Of a stretch of DNA of 47,512 bases, positions 15,685 to 23,568 are shown one piece after another. The position numbers were made by a program, and so were the translations under genes. The number at the start of each line of letters is the position of its first letter. Within the stretch, counting starts at the first letter, position 1. Origin of the DNA: Alphaproteobacteria bacterium UBA3002 (lineage in GTDB: Bacteria > Pseudomonadota > Alphaproteobacteria > Rickettsiales > UBA3002); contig DDZS01000028.1 of NCBI GenBank assembly GCA_002346425.1, forward strand, positions 1 to 47,512, read 5' to 3'. The notes under the pieces were generated by a model. That model was not told where the DNA came from and did not search any database. It saw nothing but the letters and a program-made list of their open reading frames with translations.

Positions 15685-16584
15685 TTAGGAGTTACCCACC
15701 AGCGCTTCAGCAAATTGCTCTGCTTCGAAAGCTTGCAAATCGTCGATGCCTTCACCGACCCCAATGGCATGGACCGGCAGTTTAAATTTGTCCGCCAGCG
15801 CCACCACTATCCCTGCTTTTGCTGTTCCGTCCAATTTGGTGATGACCAGCCCACTGACATTCACCAGCGTTTTGAACGCCTCGACCTGAGCCACCGCATT
15901 TTGCCCGGTGGTAGCGTCCAGCACTTGCAACACAGCATGCGGCGCATCTGGCGTGACCTTTTGCATCACACGGACAATCTTGCTCAACTCTTCCATCAGA
16001 TTGGCTTTGTTATGTAGCCGCCCTGCGGTATCGATGAGAATCACATCGCTCTTCGCTTGCTCCATGGCCTGATAGGCGACGCTCGCCGGGTCCGCCTCTG
16101 GCGCGCCGGTGATAATATCGCACCCGTTACGCTCTGCCCAGACTTGCAGCTGTTCCACCGCTGCCGCGCGAAACGTATCGCACGCAACGAGTGTGACGGA
16201 TTTTCCCTGCGCCTGAAACTGTGCGGCCAGTTTGCCAATGGTCGTGGTTTTGCCATTGCCGTTAACGCCAACGACCAAAATAACAAAAGGCGATGCTATA
16301 GGCTCCAGCGGCAGGGCGACCGGCTGTAAGCGCGCTGCAATCTGCGCGGCCAGTGCCTGACGCACTTCACCCGGGTCCACCTCTTTGTCGAATCGCCCTT
16401 GGCCAAATTCTGCCACTATGCTGGCTGCTGTGGCCGCGCCCATATCGGTTGCTATCAGTAGCTCTTCTAACTCCTCCAGCATCGCATCGTCCAGGCGGCG
16501 CTTGGTGAAAATATCCGAAATGCCCGTGCTGATTTGCGTCGAGGTTTTTGACAGGCCAGAGGTTAATTTTTTGAACCAGCTCAT
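15685..16584 (-). CDS. ftsY: Signal recognition particle receptor FtsY
   Basis: GTPase that docks SRP-ribosome complexes at the inner membrane. The 299 residues include a short N domain and a full G domain: P-loop GVNGNGKTTTIGKLA, DTFRAAAVEQL, the DTAGR motif, TKLDGTAKAG and the closing GVGEGIDDLQAF. The acidic A domain seen in E. coli is missing, as in many alphaproteobacteria. Its start overlaps the mtaB stop (ATGA), so the two are co-translated. The order ftsY-mtaB-dapF on one strand is common in alphaproteobacteria. Confidence 0.97.
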   Translation of the reverse strand: MSWFKKLTSGLSKTSTQISTGISDIFTKRRLDDAMLEELEELLIATDMGAATAASIVAEFGQGRFDKEVDPGEVRQALAAQIAARLQPVALPLEPIASPFVILVVGVNGNGKTTTIGKLAAQFQAQGKSVTLVACDTFRAAAVEQLQVWAERNGCDIITGAPEADPASVAYQAMEQAKSDVILIDTAGRLHNKANLMEELSKIVRVMQKVTPDAPHAVLQVLDATTGQNAVAQVEAFKTLVNVSGLVITKLDGTAKAGIVVALADKFKLPVHAIGVGEGIDDLQAFEAEQFAEALVGNS

Positions 16585-17798
16585 TGCGCAACCATCTCTT
16601 GCGTTATGATTACCTGCGCCAGTTCTCCTGCAGCAGCAGAATATTTAACCGGCACAAATTGTTCGCTGCGCCCAATACCGTCTTTTTCCATCAGCAGCTG
16701 CACCTGCTTGCCCACACAGGCGCCGTATAGCGATAGTTCGGCAGCTTTACCGGCGGCGCGTAATTGTGCGGCGCGATCTTTACGTAAAGACGGAGCCACT
16801 TGCGGCATACGTGCGGCGGGGGTGCCCTCCCGTTCAGAATAGGGAAACACATGCAGATAGGTTAACCCGGCTTCTTCCACCAGATGTAACGTATTCGCAA
16901 ACATGGCATCGGTTTCCGTCGGGAACCCTGCGATAATATCGGCCCCGAACACCATGTCGGGACGTAATTGACGCGCTTCAAGACAGAAATCGATGACTTG
17001 TTGCCGCGTATGGCGACGTTTCATACGTTTTAGAATCATATCGTCCCCGGCTTGCAGACTGATATGCAAATGCGGCATGAAGCGCGGCTCTTCCGCGATC
17101 AGCGCACGCAGATCATCGTCAATTTCCGCGACATCGATGGAAGATAGGCGCAGGCGCGGCAAGTCCGGCACCAGCGATAAAATGCGACGGCACAAAGAAC
17201 CCAGCGAAGGCTCGCCGGGTAAATCTTCGCCATAGGCAGAAATATCGACGCCGGTCAGCACCACTTCCTTGTAGCCGCTTTCGGTTAGTTTACGAATTTC
17301 GCTCACCACCTGCGCGACCGGCACGCTTCGACTGTTGCCCCGACCATAAGGGATAATACAGAAGGTACAGCGATGGTTGCAGCCGTTCTGCACCTGAACA
17401 AAGGCGCGCGTCTGCCCATCGAAATGCGACACGAAATGCGCGGCGGTTTCGTTAATCGACATGATGTCATTCACACGAATACGCTCGGTCTGCGGGGACG
17501 ACCAACTCTCGGCATTCAGTTTTTCTTCATTGCCGAGCACCTGATCGACCTCGGGCATCGCCGCATAGGTATCGGGATGAATCTGCGCCGAGCAACCCGT
17601 GACGATAATGCGCGCCTCTGGATGGTCGCGGCGGCTGCGACGAATCTGCTGGCGCGTTTGACGTTCGGCTTCTTTCGTCACCGCGCAACTATTGATGATG
17701 ATGGTATTTTCCATACCGGCGGCTTGCGCATGCGCGCGCATCACCTCGCTCTCATAGACGTTCAGGCGGCAGCCAAGCGTATGGATTTCAATGGACAT
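16581..17798 (-). CDS. mtaB: tRNA t6A37 methylthiotransferase MtaB
   Basis: Radical SAM enzyme that converts t6A to ms2t6A at position 37 of tRNAs reading ANN codons. The 405 residues show the three family parts: an N-terminal UPF0004 domain with three cluster cysteines (in HTLGCRLN, NSCAVTKEA and VTGCSAQ), the radical SAM motif GCNHRCTFCIIPYGRG (CxxxCxxC), and a C-terminal TRAM-like region. HTLGCRLN and GCNHRCTFC distinguish MtaB from MiaB (which has TxGCqMN). It is coupled to ftsY downstream. Confidence 0.95.
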   Translation of the reverse strand: MSIEIHTLGCRLNVYESEVMRAHAQAAGMENTIIINSCAVTKEAERQTRQQIRRSRRDHPEARIIVTGCSAQIHPDTYAAMPEVDQVLGNEEKLNAESWSSPQTERIRVNDIMSINETAAHFVSHFDGQTRAFVQVQNGCNHRCTFCIIPYGRGNSRSVPVAQVVSEIRKLTESGYKEVVLTGVDISAYGEDLPGEPSLGSLCRRILSLVPDLPRLRLSSIDVAEIDDDLRALIAEEPRFMPHLHISLQAGDDMILKRMKRRHTRQQVIDFCLEARQLRPDMVFGADIIAGFPTETDAMFANTLHLVEEAGLTYLHVFPYSEREGTPAARMPQVAPSLRKDRAAQLRAAGKAAELSLYGACVGKQVQLLMEKDGIGRSEQFVPVKYSAAAGELAQVIITQEMVAQ

Positions 17799-17838
17799 GC
17801 GCGGGTTTTAACGTTTTCGCGCGCATTGCGCAATGCGA

Positions 17839-18657
17839 TTATAGGGTTACGATGCCCTCGAACACGACCGCGACCGGCCCGGTCATCTCAACCTGATTAT
17901 CATCGCGCCAATGGATATCAAGCTCGCCGCCTGGCAATTCCACCGTCACTTTTTTGGAAAGTAGGCCGCGTTTCACCCCTGCCACGACTGCGGCACAGGC
18001 TGCTGTTCCGCAAGCGAGCGTCAGCCCTGCCCCGCGTTCCCAGACGACTTGTTTCACGCGATATTGATCTACCACCTGCACGGCCGAAACATTCGCGCCT
18101 TCAGGAAATAGCTTATGATGTTCCAGCCGCGAACCAAGCTGGCCCATGTTTATTTTATCCAACTCGCGCACGAAAAAGACCATATGCGGGTTGCCCATAT
18201 TGATTGCCGCCGGGTCCATTAACGGCCCTTCGGCAATACCCAGATGTTCGGTATTACGTCTTTCGCTTAGAGGAATAGACTCTGCATCCAACTTCGGCTC
18301 GCCCATTTCTACGCGGATGCGCCCATCGTCACTTTTCGAACTACTGACGACACCGGAAGCGGTTTCAATCGCTGCTTTTTCTGCGCCGGATTGCTGCATA
18401 TACCACCAGCCGATGCAGCGTGCCGCGTTGCCGCACGCGCCAATTTCGCCGCCATCCTGATTATAGAGCCGCATAAATATATCGCCGCCGTCTTTCGCCG
18501 TTTCGATCATCACCAATTGATCGCAGCCAACACCCAACCGACGTTGCGACAGCGCTTTTACCTGCGGAGGGGTCAGCGCGTACCCTCCTTCGCGGTTATC
18601 GATCACCACGAAGTCGTTACCGGCACCATGCATCTTAATAAACGGTATCTGCGTCAT
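17839..18657 (-). CDS. dapF: Diaminopimelate epimerase
   Basis: Interconverts LL- and meso-diaminopimelate for lysine and peptidoglycan synthesis. Both catalytic cysteines are present, in GACGNAARCIGWW and LACGTAACAAVVAG. The N-terminal FIKMHGAGNDFVVID is the family signature. The ATG at 18657 gives 272 residues, the normal size. Upstream in-frame starts add only a short basic stretch without homology. It lies 40 bases upstream of mtaB on the same strand. Confidence 0.96.
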   Translation of the reverse strand: MTQIPFIKMHGAGNDFVVIDNREGGYALTPPQVKALSQRRLGVGCDQLVMIETAKDGGDIFMRLYNQDGGEIGACGNAARCIGWWYMQQSGAEKAAIETASGVVSSSKSDDGRIRVEMGEPKLDAESIPLSERRNTEHLGIAEGPLMDPAAINMGNPHMVFFVRELDKINMGQLGSRLEHHKLFPEGANVSAVQVVDQYRVKQVVWERGAGLTLACGTAACAAVVAGVKRGLLSKKVTVELPGGELDIHWRDDNQVEMTGPVAVVFEGIVTL

Positions 18658-18720
18658 AGGGCGTCGTTTGTAACGCATGCACAACTCGCGAACAAGGGAG
18701 ATAGTGCATCTATCCCGGAA

Positions 18721-19395
18721 TTATTCGATACCCAGAATCTTGTGCGTCTGTAACGACAGGCGATAGCCGCGTTGCAACGCAAGCTTCAGCGCCGCCTGTT
18801 GATTCGCTTTATTCTTCAGCGCGTCATATTCGTCCATCGGCTGCACATAAACCGGAATGTTACGCCGATTCTGCCCAAGCTCTGGCACATCGGTATAGCC
18901 CTCCTTATCCGTCGAAATAAGAAATTTGAGTGCGGATACGCGTTCAGCCAGATCGTCGCGCAACGGCGCATAGCGCCCGCGCACCGGCTTCGGCGAGCAG
19001 ATGATATCGACGCCATAGGGAATACCGCGAAATAGGGTGCCGTTGGTTTCAATCTGTACCAGATAATCATGCTCGATCAGTAAATCGCATAAGGGCGCTA
19101 TTTCCTGACGGAAGGGCTCGCCTCCCGTTAGCACTACCAGATCGCTATGCCGTCTCTGGCCGCGAATGGAGAGCTGCATCACTTGATCGACAATACTGAC
19201 AATGCTTTGCTGCTGAAAATCCTCAAACTCGGTATCGCAAAAATCACAGGCGAGATTGCAGCCGCCTAAACGCACGAATACGGCAGGCCAGCCAACATAT
19301 GGCCCCTCGCCCTGCAACGTCGGAAAAATCGACTGAACATATAAATGCTCTCCACTGTGATTTTCCGGTTTTCGTTTCGGGTTTTGTCCAAACAT
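18721..19395 (-). CDS. queE: 7-carboxy-7-deazaguanine synthase
   Basis: Radical SAM enzyme of queuosine and 7-deazapurine synthesis that makes 7-carboxy-7-deazaguanine from the QueD product. At 224 residues it fits the family. The motif LGGCNLACDFCDTEF carries the cluster cysteines. The opening FPTLQGEGPYVGWPAVFVRLGG and the later LTGGEP are typical. It is divergent from metZ with a 56-bp gap that must hold both promoters. No preQ1 riboswitch was seen. Confidence 0.93.
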   Translation of the reverse strand: MFGQNPKRKPENHSGEHLYVQSIFPTLQGEGPYVGWPAVFVRLGGCNLACDFCDTEFEDFQQQSIVSIVDQVMQLSIRGQRRHSDLVVLTGGEPFRQEIAPLCDLLIEHDYLVQIETNGTLFRGIPYGVDIICSPKPVRGRYAPLRDDLAERVSALKFLISTDKEGYTDVPELGQNRRNIPVYVQPMDEYDALKNKANQQAALKLALQRGYRLSLQTHKILGIE

Positions 19396-19451
19396 GCGTT
19401 GCGTCCTCTGGCGATCTATCGTATCAGCGGGTTGTAAAGGAAAGCAACGTT

Positions 19452-20645
19452 ATGAGCAAACAGAAGGACTTGTCACATACGGCATTAGAGACGCAATTGC
19501 TGCACGCGGGCACACTACGCAGCCAGTATGGGGAGGTGTCTGAGGCGATTTTCCTGAACTCCGGCTTCTGTTACGATTCGGCACATACGGCGGAAAAGCG
19601 CTTCAACGGCGAAGAGCCGGGCTTTGTCTATAGCCGCTACCTAAACCCCACTTTAAAAATGCTGGAAGACCGGCTAGTCGCCTTGGAAAAAGGCGCAGAA
19701 GCCGCCTGTGTTATGGCAAGCGGCATGGCGGCGGTGCATGCCTCACTGATGTGTTTTTTAAAAACCGGCGATCATGTCGTGGCTAACCGGGTGCTATTCG
19801 GCTCGTGCTATTATATTATCACCGAAATTCTGAACCGCTTTGGTATCACCTATACACTAGTCGATGACACATCGGATTTAGGCGAATGGAAAGCGGCGAT
19901 GGCAGATGGTTGCGCGGCTGTCTTTATTGAATCTCCCGCCAACCCGACGCTCGGCATTACCGATATCGCCGAAGTCAGCAAACTGGCACATGCCAAAGGC
20001 GCGCGCGTCATTGTCGACAACGTTTTCGCTACCCCGCTCTATCAGTCGCCATTAGAATTAGGGGCCGATGTTGTCGTCTATTCCACGACTAAACATATGG
20101 ATGGTCAGGGCCGCGTTCTTGGCGGTTGCGTATTGGGATCAACGGAATATATCACCGAAACCTTACTGCCCTATCATCGCCATACCGGCCCGGCGATGAG
20201 TCCATTCACGGCATGGTTACTCCTCAAATCGCTGGAAACCTTTACCTTACGCATGCAGCGCCATACCGAGAATGCGCAAAAAGTGGCAGAATGGCTCGGA
20301 CAACACTCGCAGATTTCTCGCGTCTTTTATCCTGGCTTGCCATCTCATCCTCACTATGCCATTGCGCAAAAGCAAATGACCGGCGGTTCGGCGCTCATCG
20401 CTTTCGAGGTGAAAGGTGGCAAAGAAGCGGCATTTGCCATGATGAATCGCCTCAATCTGATCACTATTTCCAACAATCTCGGCGATGGCAAAAGCCTGGT
20501 GACCCATCCGGCGACGACCACGCATAGTAATATCGACGCGGCGACGCGTCAGGAAATTGGCATCACCGATGGCATCGTGCGTTTTTCTGTTGGATTGGAA
20601 CATGCCGATGATTTGATTGCTGACCTACAGCAAGCACTGCAATGA
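19452..20645 (+). CDS. metZ: O-succinylhomoserine sulfhydrylase
   Basis: PLP enzyme of the Cys/Met-metabolism family that makes homocysteine directly from O-succinylhomoserine and sulfide. The ATG at 19452 has an AAAGGAAA ribosome site and gives 397 residues. The longer frame upstream is not needed. Marks: SGFCYDSAHTAEKRFNGEEPGFVYSRY, ASGMAAVHASLM, the ESPANPTLG motif, VDNVFATPLYQSP and the Schiff-base lysine in VVYSTTKHMDGQGR. The motifs fit MetZ better than MetB or MetY. Its stop overlaps the start of a small secreted protein (ATGA). Confidence 0.92.
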   Translation: MSKQKDLSHTALETQLLHAGTLRSQYGEVSEAIFLNSGFCYDSAHTAEKRFNGEEPGFVYSRYLNPTLKMLEDRLVALEKGAEAACVMASGMAAVHASLMCFLKTGDHVVANRVLFGSCYYIITEILNRFGITYTLVDDTSDLGEWKAAMADGCAAVFIESPANPTLGITDIAEVSKLAHAKGARVIVDNVFATPLYQSPLELGADVVVYSTTKHMDGQGRVLGGCVLGSTEYITETLLPYHRHTGPAMSPFTAWLLLKSLETFTLRMQRHTENAQKVAEWLGQHSQISRVFYPGLPSHPHYAIAQKQMTGGSALIAFEVKGGKEAAFAMMNRLNLITISNNLGDGKSLVTHPATTTHSNIDAATRQEIGITDGIVRFSVGLEHADDLIADLQQALQ

Positions 20646-21007
20646 AGTGGGCTGCGCTTAGCATATTAATATTAGCGGGCTTGGGCATTCTTTTCCTTTT
20701 TATGAGTCAGGAAAGCTGCTCTACGCCTCGCTATGAGGAAGTGCGGCTGTTTGCCGTGCGCGAAATGCTTAAACAACATAATTCCGATACCACGTCAGAA
20801 GAACTAACAGCTCAAGCGCAGACCTATTTACAGGAGCATCCGAACTGCTGTCAGCCAGAAGCATGCCGCGATGGCCACTGGTCGAAAGATATTGATTTTT
20901 GCCTCTATGTTGATCGCGAAGTCACAAGCACAGAACATGGCTCATGGATATCTTCAATGGAATTTGCGTTTGATCATTGCGCGCGACTTATTCCTTTTCC
21001 GGAGTAA
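20642..21007 (+). CDS. Small membrane-anchored or secreted Cys-containing protein
   Basis: A 121-residue protein that begins with one hydrophobic segment (about residues 3-22), either an uncleaved anchor or a signal peptide. The outer part contains six Cys (SCSTP, PNCCQPEAC, DFCLYV, FDHCARL), so disulfides or metal binding are possible. No family is recognised. Translation is probably coupled to metZ through the ATGA overlap. It converges with the WG-repeat gene, which ends at the next base. Confidence 0.75.
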   Translation: MKWAALSILILAGLGILFLFMSQESCSTPRYEEVRLFAVREMLKQHNSDTTSEELTAQAQTYLQEHPNCCQPEACRDGHWSKDIDFCLYVDREVTSTEHGSWISSMEFAFDHCARLIPFPE

Positions 21008-21778
21008 TCACCCCCAGAAACCGCCGTCGCCGTCCTTCTTATTGCCCCAGATATTATTTTTGCTGCTATCGCCCCATATATTACCGCCGGAACCATTGCC
21101 CCAAATATTCTGACCATCATTGCCCCAGACATTTGTGCCGCCACCGCCGCCGCTATCGTTAGACCCCCAGATGGAACCGCCACTACCCCAGATGCCCCCC
21201 CCAGAGCCATGGCCCTTCGACCCATGCCGAAAATCCCCTTTTTTGCTGGTGTCATATTTTGAGATCAATTCGCACATCTGATGCTCTGCCAGCGTCGAGT
21301 TTGGCTTATATTTCCCGACAGTATTCCCGTTTTTGGCTTTGATTTTCCCGGTAGCTTTGTCGACTTTAAGAATCATCTGCCCTGAAGAATCAAAAATATT
21401 ACCTTTCGCATCAATCCGGCCGCCTTGCGCGCCTACGAAAGATTTCGGCAGAATCTTCACTTCATTCATTTTCTTCTTGAGCACTTCCCGCTCTTTCTTG
21501 GCTTTTTTCTCGGCTATCTTCTCTAAAAGCTGCTGTGCGCCCAGCGAGGTGCCGCGCTCGGTTTTTTCATACCCCACCATGTGATATTTCACTTTGCTGC
21601 CGCCCAAGGCATTTTTCTTCAGCTCAGCAAGTTTTTCCTGATATAATTGCTCTAGACTCGGCAATTGCTGCGCCTGTTCCAAGGTCTGCCCATCGCGCAA
21701 ACGGTCCAGCATGCGCTGTGATTGCGTTTTGCTCGTTTTGCCCTTATTAGAAGGCGACGGAGGAATAAAGCGGTTCAT
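21008..21778 (-). CDS. Unknown protein with coiled coil and C-terminal Gly-rich WG repeats
   Basis: A 256-residue protein in four parts: a short disordered start, a Lys/Glu-rich helical region (about 40-107, EKIAEKKAKKEREVLKKKM), a small beta-repeat segment (RIDAKGNIFDSSGQMILKVD...), and a tail of about 70 residues built from seven (I/V/F)WG units in Gly/Asn/Ser/Asp-rich sequence (NIWGN, SIWGS, NVWGN). No signal peptide is seen. The family is unknown to me. Spaced Trp-Gly units in disordered sequence suggest a multivalent binding surface, but that is speculation. Its start is only 18 bp from the divergent DUF192 gene. Confidence 0.75.
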   Translation of the reverse strand: MNRFIPPSPSNKGKTSKTQSQRMLDRLRDGQTLEQAQQLPSLEQLYQEKLAELKKNALGGSKVKYHMVGYEKTERGTSLGAQQLLEKIAEKKAKKEREVLKKKMNEVKILPKSFVGAQGGRIDAKGNIFDSSGQMILKVDKATGKIKAKNGNTVGKYKPNSTLAEHQMCELISKYDTSKKGDFRHGSKGHGSGGGIWGSGGSIWGSNDSGGGGGTNVWGNDGQNIWGNGSGGNIWGDSSKNNIWGNKKDGDGGFWG

Positions 21779-21796
21779 ACGTATAGTATATCATAG

Positions 21797-22252
21797 ATGA
21801 AACATATGAAGAAATTATTAATTTTCAGCCTATTTCTCCTGTTGCCACTCACGGCAACGGCGATGCCAACTGCATCATTAACACTAGTGACGCAAGGCGG
21901 TAAAACCGTCCCTTTGAAGGTCTGGGTCGCCGATACATTTGCCACGCGCAAACAAGGGATGATGCACCGGACGGATTGGAAAGGCTATGATGGTATGTGG
22001 TTCGACTTCGGCGATGATGCCCCGCGCTCCATGTGGATGAAGGATACACCGCTGCCCTTGGACATGCTGTTTGTCGATTACCAGGGAATCATACGCGCCA
22101 TCGTGTCGCATACGACGCCTTATTCGTTGGAAACCATCCAACCCAACGTTTCAGTACGTTATGTGCTGGAAGTTCCGGCTGGCGATAGTGAAAAACATGC
22201 CATAACCACAGGAGACAGGATTCAATGGTCCGATACTTCCTCTGCGCCGTAA
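21797..22252 (+). CDS. DUF192 family secreted protein
   Basis: A 151-residue protein with a signal peptide (core LLIFSLFLLLPLTATA). ATG 21806 is as good a start as 21797. The DUF192 domain covers about residues 27-145: KVWVADTFATRKQGMMHRTDWKGYDGMWFDFG, MWMKDTPLPLDMLFVD and VLEVPAG...ITTGDRI are the family landmarks, and all are intact. The function of DUF192 is unknown. It overlaps the following, related gene by 28 bases, so the two form a unit. Confidence 0.88.
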   Translation: MKHMKKLLIFSLFLLLPLTATAMPTASLTLVTQGGKTVPLKVWVADTFATRKQGMMHRTDWKGYDGMWFDFGDDAPRSMWMKDTPLPLDMLFVDYQGIIRAIVSHTTPYSLETIQPNVSVRYVLEVPAGDSEKHAITTGDRIQWSDTSSAP

Positions 22253-22791
22253 TGCTCTGCTGGTCTGCGCCAGCAATAGCCCAGCCTAGCGCGATTGTGT
22301 TTCAGCGCGATACGCTCCGCATTATCCCGAAAGTTGCACCGGCTTTGCAGACGGAATCGACTGACGGAGAAGAAGTGAAATCTTCAGAGGATGACGCAAA
22401 AGAAGCTCCAAAAGTCATGTTGCGCGAACCGATAGAAATTCCCGTTGAAATCCGTGGTGAGCAGGCTTTAGCAACAGAATGGCTGCATTTGAATAATCTT
22501 TTTGCGAATGATAGCGGCATGCTCATCATGTTTGATGAAGCGCGTATATTACCCGTGCGCCACCGCAATCTATACATGCCCGTCGACATCTTATTTATCG
22601 ATCAGCAAGGCACGATCCTGCAAATCTTGCCGGATATTACGTTATCTGAACTCTATCAGGATGTGTATCCTTCCACCGCCATGAAAGCCTGGCTGCATTT
22701 GAAAGGCGGGTCCGTTGAAGCGTTGAATATTCAACCGGGCGACCATATTGATCACCCATTATTCTCACCCGATCCGTTAATGCTGCAATAA
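22225..22791 (+). CDS. Second, diverged DUF192-like secreted protein
   Basis: A 188-residue protein with a signal peptide (residues 1-19, ends PAIAQ) and an acidic insert (about 45-65). The C-terminal half aligns in outline with its upstream neighbour: TEWLHLNNLFANDSGMLIMFD for the first block, YMPVDILFIDQQGTI for the second, and LHLKGGSVEALNIQPGDHI for the last. The invariant MWMKxT of the family is replaced by VRHRNLY, so it is a diverged paralog from a tandem duplication. It converges with ispE, overlapping it by 15 bases. Confidence 0.78.
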   Translation: MVRYFLCAVMLCWSAPAIAQPSAIVFQRDTLRIIPKVAPALQTESTDGEEVKSSEDDAKEAPKVMLREPIEIPVEIRGEQALATEWLHLNNLFANDSGMLIMFDEARILPVRHRNLYMPVDILFIDQQGTILQILPDITLSELYQDVYPSTAMKAWLHLKGGSVEALNIQPGDHIDHPLFSPDPLMLQ

Positions 22792-23568
22792 GGTTGGCTG
22801 CACCCACCATTCAGGATGGGTGCGTGCAATCGTTTTTTGCGCGACGCTAACCGCCTCTGCATCTGAGAACAAGCCAAAACACGCGCTGCCGCTACCTGTC
22901 ATCCTTGCAAGGCCGCAGCCTTCTTGTTCGGTTAACGCAGTGATCACTTCAGCAATCTCCGGGCATAGGGCTACGGCAGCAGGTTGCAGCTGATTCGCAT
23001 CTTCCGTATCGAAACGTACATGCGCATAAATCTCTTTGGTCGCGAGCGAGGCTTTAGGCTTCACCAATAGGCAATAAGGCGGAACCTCAGGAAAGGAAGT
23101 AAGCGTCACTTTTTCGCCAATGCCTTGCATGCGTAACGGACGCGCGTGAATACAGACTGGAATATCCGCGCCTAGCGTCACGCCAATTCGGCAAAGGGTC
23201 TCTGTATCTAGCTTGCAATCCCAGAGCGCATTCAAGGTTTTTAAGGTCACCGCCGCATCGGAAGACCCTCCCCCCAATCCGGCACCGACGGGAATGCGCT
23301 TATCCAAGGTAATCGCAGCCCCTTTGTTTATTCGACAGGTTTTCCGCAATAATTCCGCAGCGTGCAAGATTAGATTATCCCCCTGCCCCGCGTCTTGTGC
23401 AAAGGAACCTTCAGTCTTCAGGCTAATATCTTCGGCGAGTTGAAAACCTAAAATATCGCCAAACTCGGCAAAGACCACTTGCGAATCCAGTAGATGATAG
23501 CCATCCGTCCGCTTACCAACGATCGCTAAATCCAGATTGATTTTCGCGGGGGCCAGGCGCTGAATCAC
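22777..23568 (-). CDS. ispE: 4-diphosphocytidyl-2-C-methyl-D-erythritol kinase
   Basis: GHMP kinase of the MEP isoprenoid pathway, 263 residues. Marks: APAKINLDLAIVGKRTDGYHLLDS at the start, the ATP-binding loop PVGAGLGGGSSDAAVTLK, and GSGSACFGLF near the end. The start is GTG at 23568, and it overlaps the stop of the upstream TPR gene as GTGA, so translation is likely coupled. It works in the same pathway as dxs earlier in the window, but the two are not in one operon. Confidence 0.95.
   Translation of the reverse strand: MIQRLAPAKINLDLAIVGKRTDGYHLLDSQVVFAEFGDILGFQLAEDISLKTEGSFAQDAGQGDNLILHAAELLRKTCRINKGAAITLDKRIPVGAGLGGGSSDAAVTLKTLNALWDCKLDTETLCRIGVTLGADIPVCIHARPLRMQGIGEKVTLTSFPEVPPYCLLVKPKASLATKEIYAHVRFDTEDANQLQPAAVALCPEIAEVITALTEQEGCGLARMTGSGSACFGLFSDAEAVSVAQKTIARTHPEWWVQPTLLQH

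Noticed and set aside
19299..19451. Longer N-terminus for metZ
   Set aside because: The extra 51 residues are antisense to queE and lack homology; ATG 19452 has a good ribosome site.
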